A DNA stretch of 64,000 nt from an uncultured Clostridiaceae bacterium (GTDB lineage: Bacteria > Bacillota > Clostridia > TANB77 > CAG-508), in the NCBI GenBank assembly GCA_946998225.1, contig CAMPYH010000003.1, positions 100,149 through 164,148 on the forward strand, written 5' to 3'. Position numbers and translations under genes: made by a program. The notes beneath the pieces were generated by a model. It was not told where the DNA came from. It was given only the letters and a program-made list of their open reading frames with translations, and did not search any database. Below are positions 63,767 to 64,000 of the stretch, one piece after another; the first letter of the stretch is position 1, and each line of letters opens with the position of its first letter.

Positions 63767-64000
63767 GTTTGATAACCATAAATTAATACACACATCTCAA
63801 ACGAAAATGATGTATTTGGTTCTTCAGATGAAGTTTGATAACCATAAATTAATACACACATCTCAAACTCTTATTTTAGTCTCAAATAGTTTTGTATTGT
63901 TTGATAACCATAAATTAATACACACATCTCAAACACATAACAAGGTTATCAGACCGAATTTTTAGTTTGATAACCATAAATTAATACACACATCTCAAAC
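63767..64000. CRISPR. CRISPR array, four repeats visible, continues past the window
   Basis: Four identical 36-nt repeats at 63767-63802, 63833-63868, 63899-63934 and 63965-64000, separated by three unique 30-nt spacers. On the plus strand the repeat starts GTTTGATAACC and ends CATCTCAAAC; on the minus strand it starts GTTTGAGATG and ends TATGGTTATCAAAC. The ends form a short inverted repeat. A 36-nt repeat, 30-nt spacers and the 'GTTT-AG ... ATGGT ... AAAC' look are typical of type II systems in Bacillota. No cas gene is in view; they should lie to the right. Confidence 0.97.

Noticed and set aside
63724..63861. N-terminal extension of the acidic protein into the array
   Set aside because: It encodes two translated CRISPR repeats and has no ribosome binding site; the GTG at 63723 has a good AGGAG site.
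63765..63965. Plus-strand open frame made of repeated FDNHKLIHTSQT-like units
   Set aside because: The unit is just the translated CRISPR repeat (66-nt period of repeat plus spacer, a multiple of three), not a repeat protein.
1..64000. Recoded UGA (Gly or Trp) as in some reduced bacteria
   Set aside because: TGA acts as a normal stop (for example at the terminase fragment), and no conserved protein needs UGA read as an amino acid.
63767..64000. Type I or III CRISPR assignment
   Set aside because: Type I/III repeats are usually 28-37 nt with 34-40 nt spacers. Here the exact 36/30 spacing and GTTTGA...TCAAAC ends fit type II better, although no cas gene is visible to prove it.

Overview
The window is very AT-rich (by eye roughly a quarter G+C) and uses the standard code with TGA as a stop. 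It looks like a chromosome segment of a small-genome, low-GC Bacillota, most likely an uncultured-type clostridial lineage. The evidence is gene order: ylxM-ffh-rpsP-khpA-rimM-trmD-rplS, a Veg protein, a dcw-type cluster, gatC-gatA-gatB, a dipicolinate synthase A homologue and a yvcK/murB neighbourhood. That placement is inference. Almost every gene is on the minus strand. The plus-strand exceptions are a tRNA-Lys, a large membrane protein at 48-50 kb, veg and proS.

Layout. 0-8 kb: an edge-truncated FemAB-like gene, tdk, thrS, a xerC/D recombinase, an EndoQ-type repair nuclease, secG and a GT4 glycosyltransferase. 8-23.6 kb: uppP, a dpaA homologue, a TPR protein, ychF, an mgtC-like gene, pyk, ruvC (ATT start), a glycogen debranching enzyme, a yvcK-like gene, murB, an M24-like protein, a prepilin peptidase and yqeG. 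23.6-32 kb: tRNA-Lys, a VanW protein, dnaE, acpP, a beta-lactamase-fold protein, a membrane protein and rpsT. 32-46 kb: gatCAB, topA and the cell-wall/division cluster mraZ / rsmH-ftsL-(murE-like)-mraY-ftsW-murG. 46-56 kb: a cohesin-like surface protein, HU, fmt, a VirD4-like membrane protein convergent with a replication-relaxation-like protein, rluB, ddl, rluD, a two-OB-fold SSB and veg. 56-62.5 kb: ribosomal protein and SRP genes, then proS. 62.6-64 kb: an accessory region with a structured RNA candidate, a CRISPR repeat-like (anti-repeat) element, a truncated phage terminase, a small acidic protein and the start of a CRISPR array that runs off the right edge.

Two things stand out. First, several genes sit in normal operon positions and keep their family fold but have lost catalytic or ligand motifs: a MurE-like protein without the P-loop, a GatA-like protein without the amidase Ser-cisSer region inside an otherwise normal gatCAB operon, an M24 peptidase-like protein missing metal ligands, a ComEC/MBL-like protein missing the HxHxDH motif, a YvcK-like protein missing its GGSSG loop, and a VirD4-like protein without Walker motifs. 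All have intact reading frames, so they look like retained pseudoenzymes and not decaying genes. Second, the right end combines CRISPR repeats (36-nt repeats, 30-nt spacers, type II-like), a solitary repeat-like element matching 27 of 29 positions, a compact GC-rich RNA fold and phage debris. This could be a tracrRNA locus or a phage-derived solitary repeat.

Most transcription units end in short, clear hairpin-plus-T-run terminators. Many genes overlap or are separated by fewer than 20 bases, so long co-transcribed minus-strand operons are likely.
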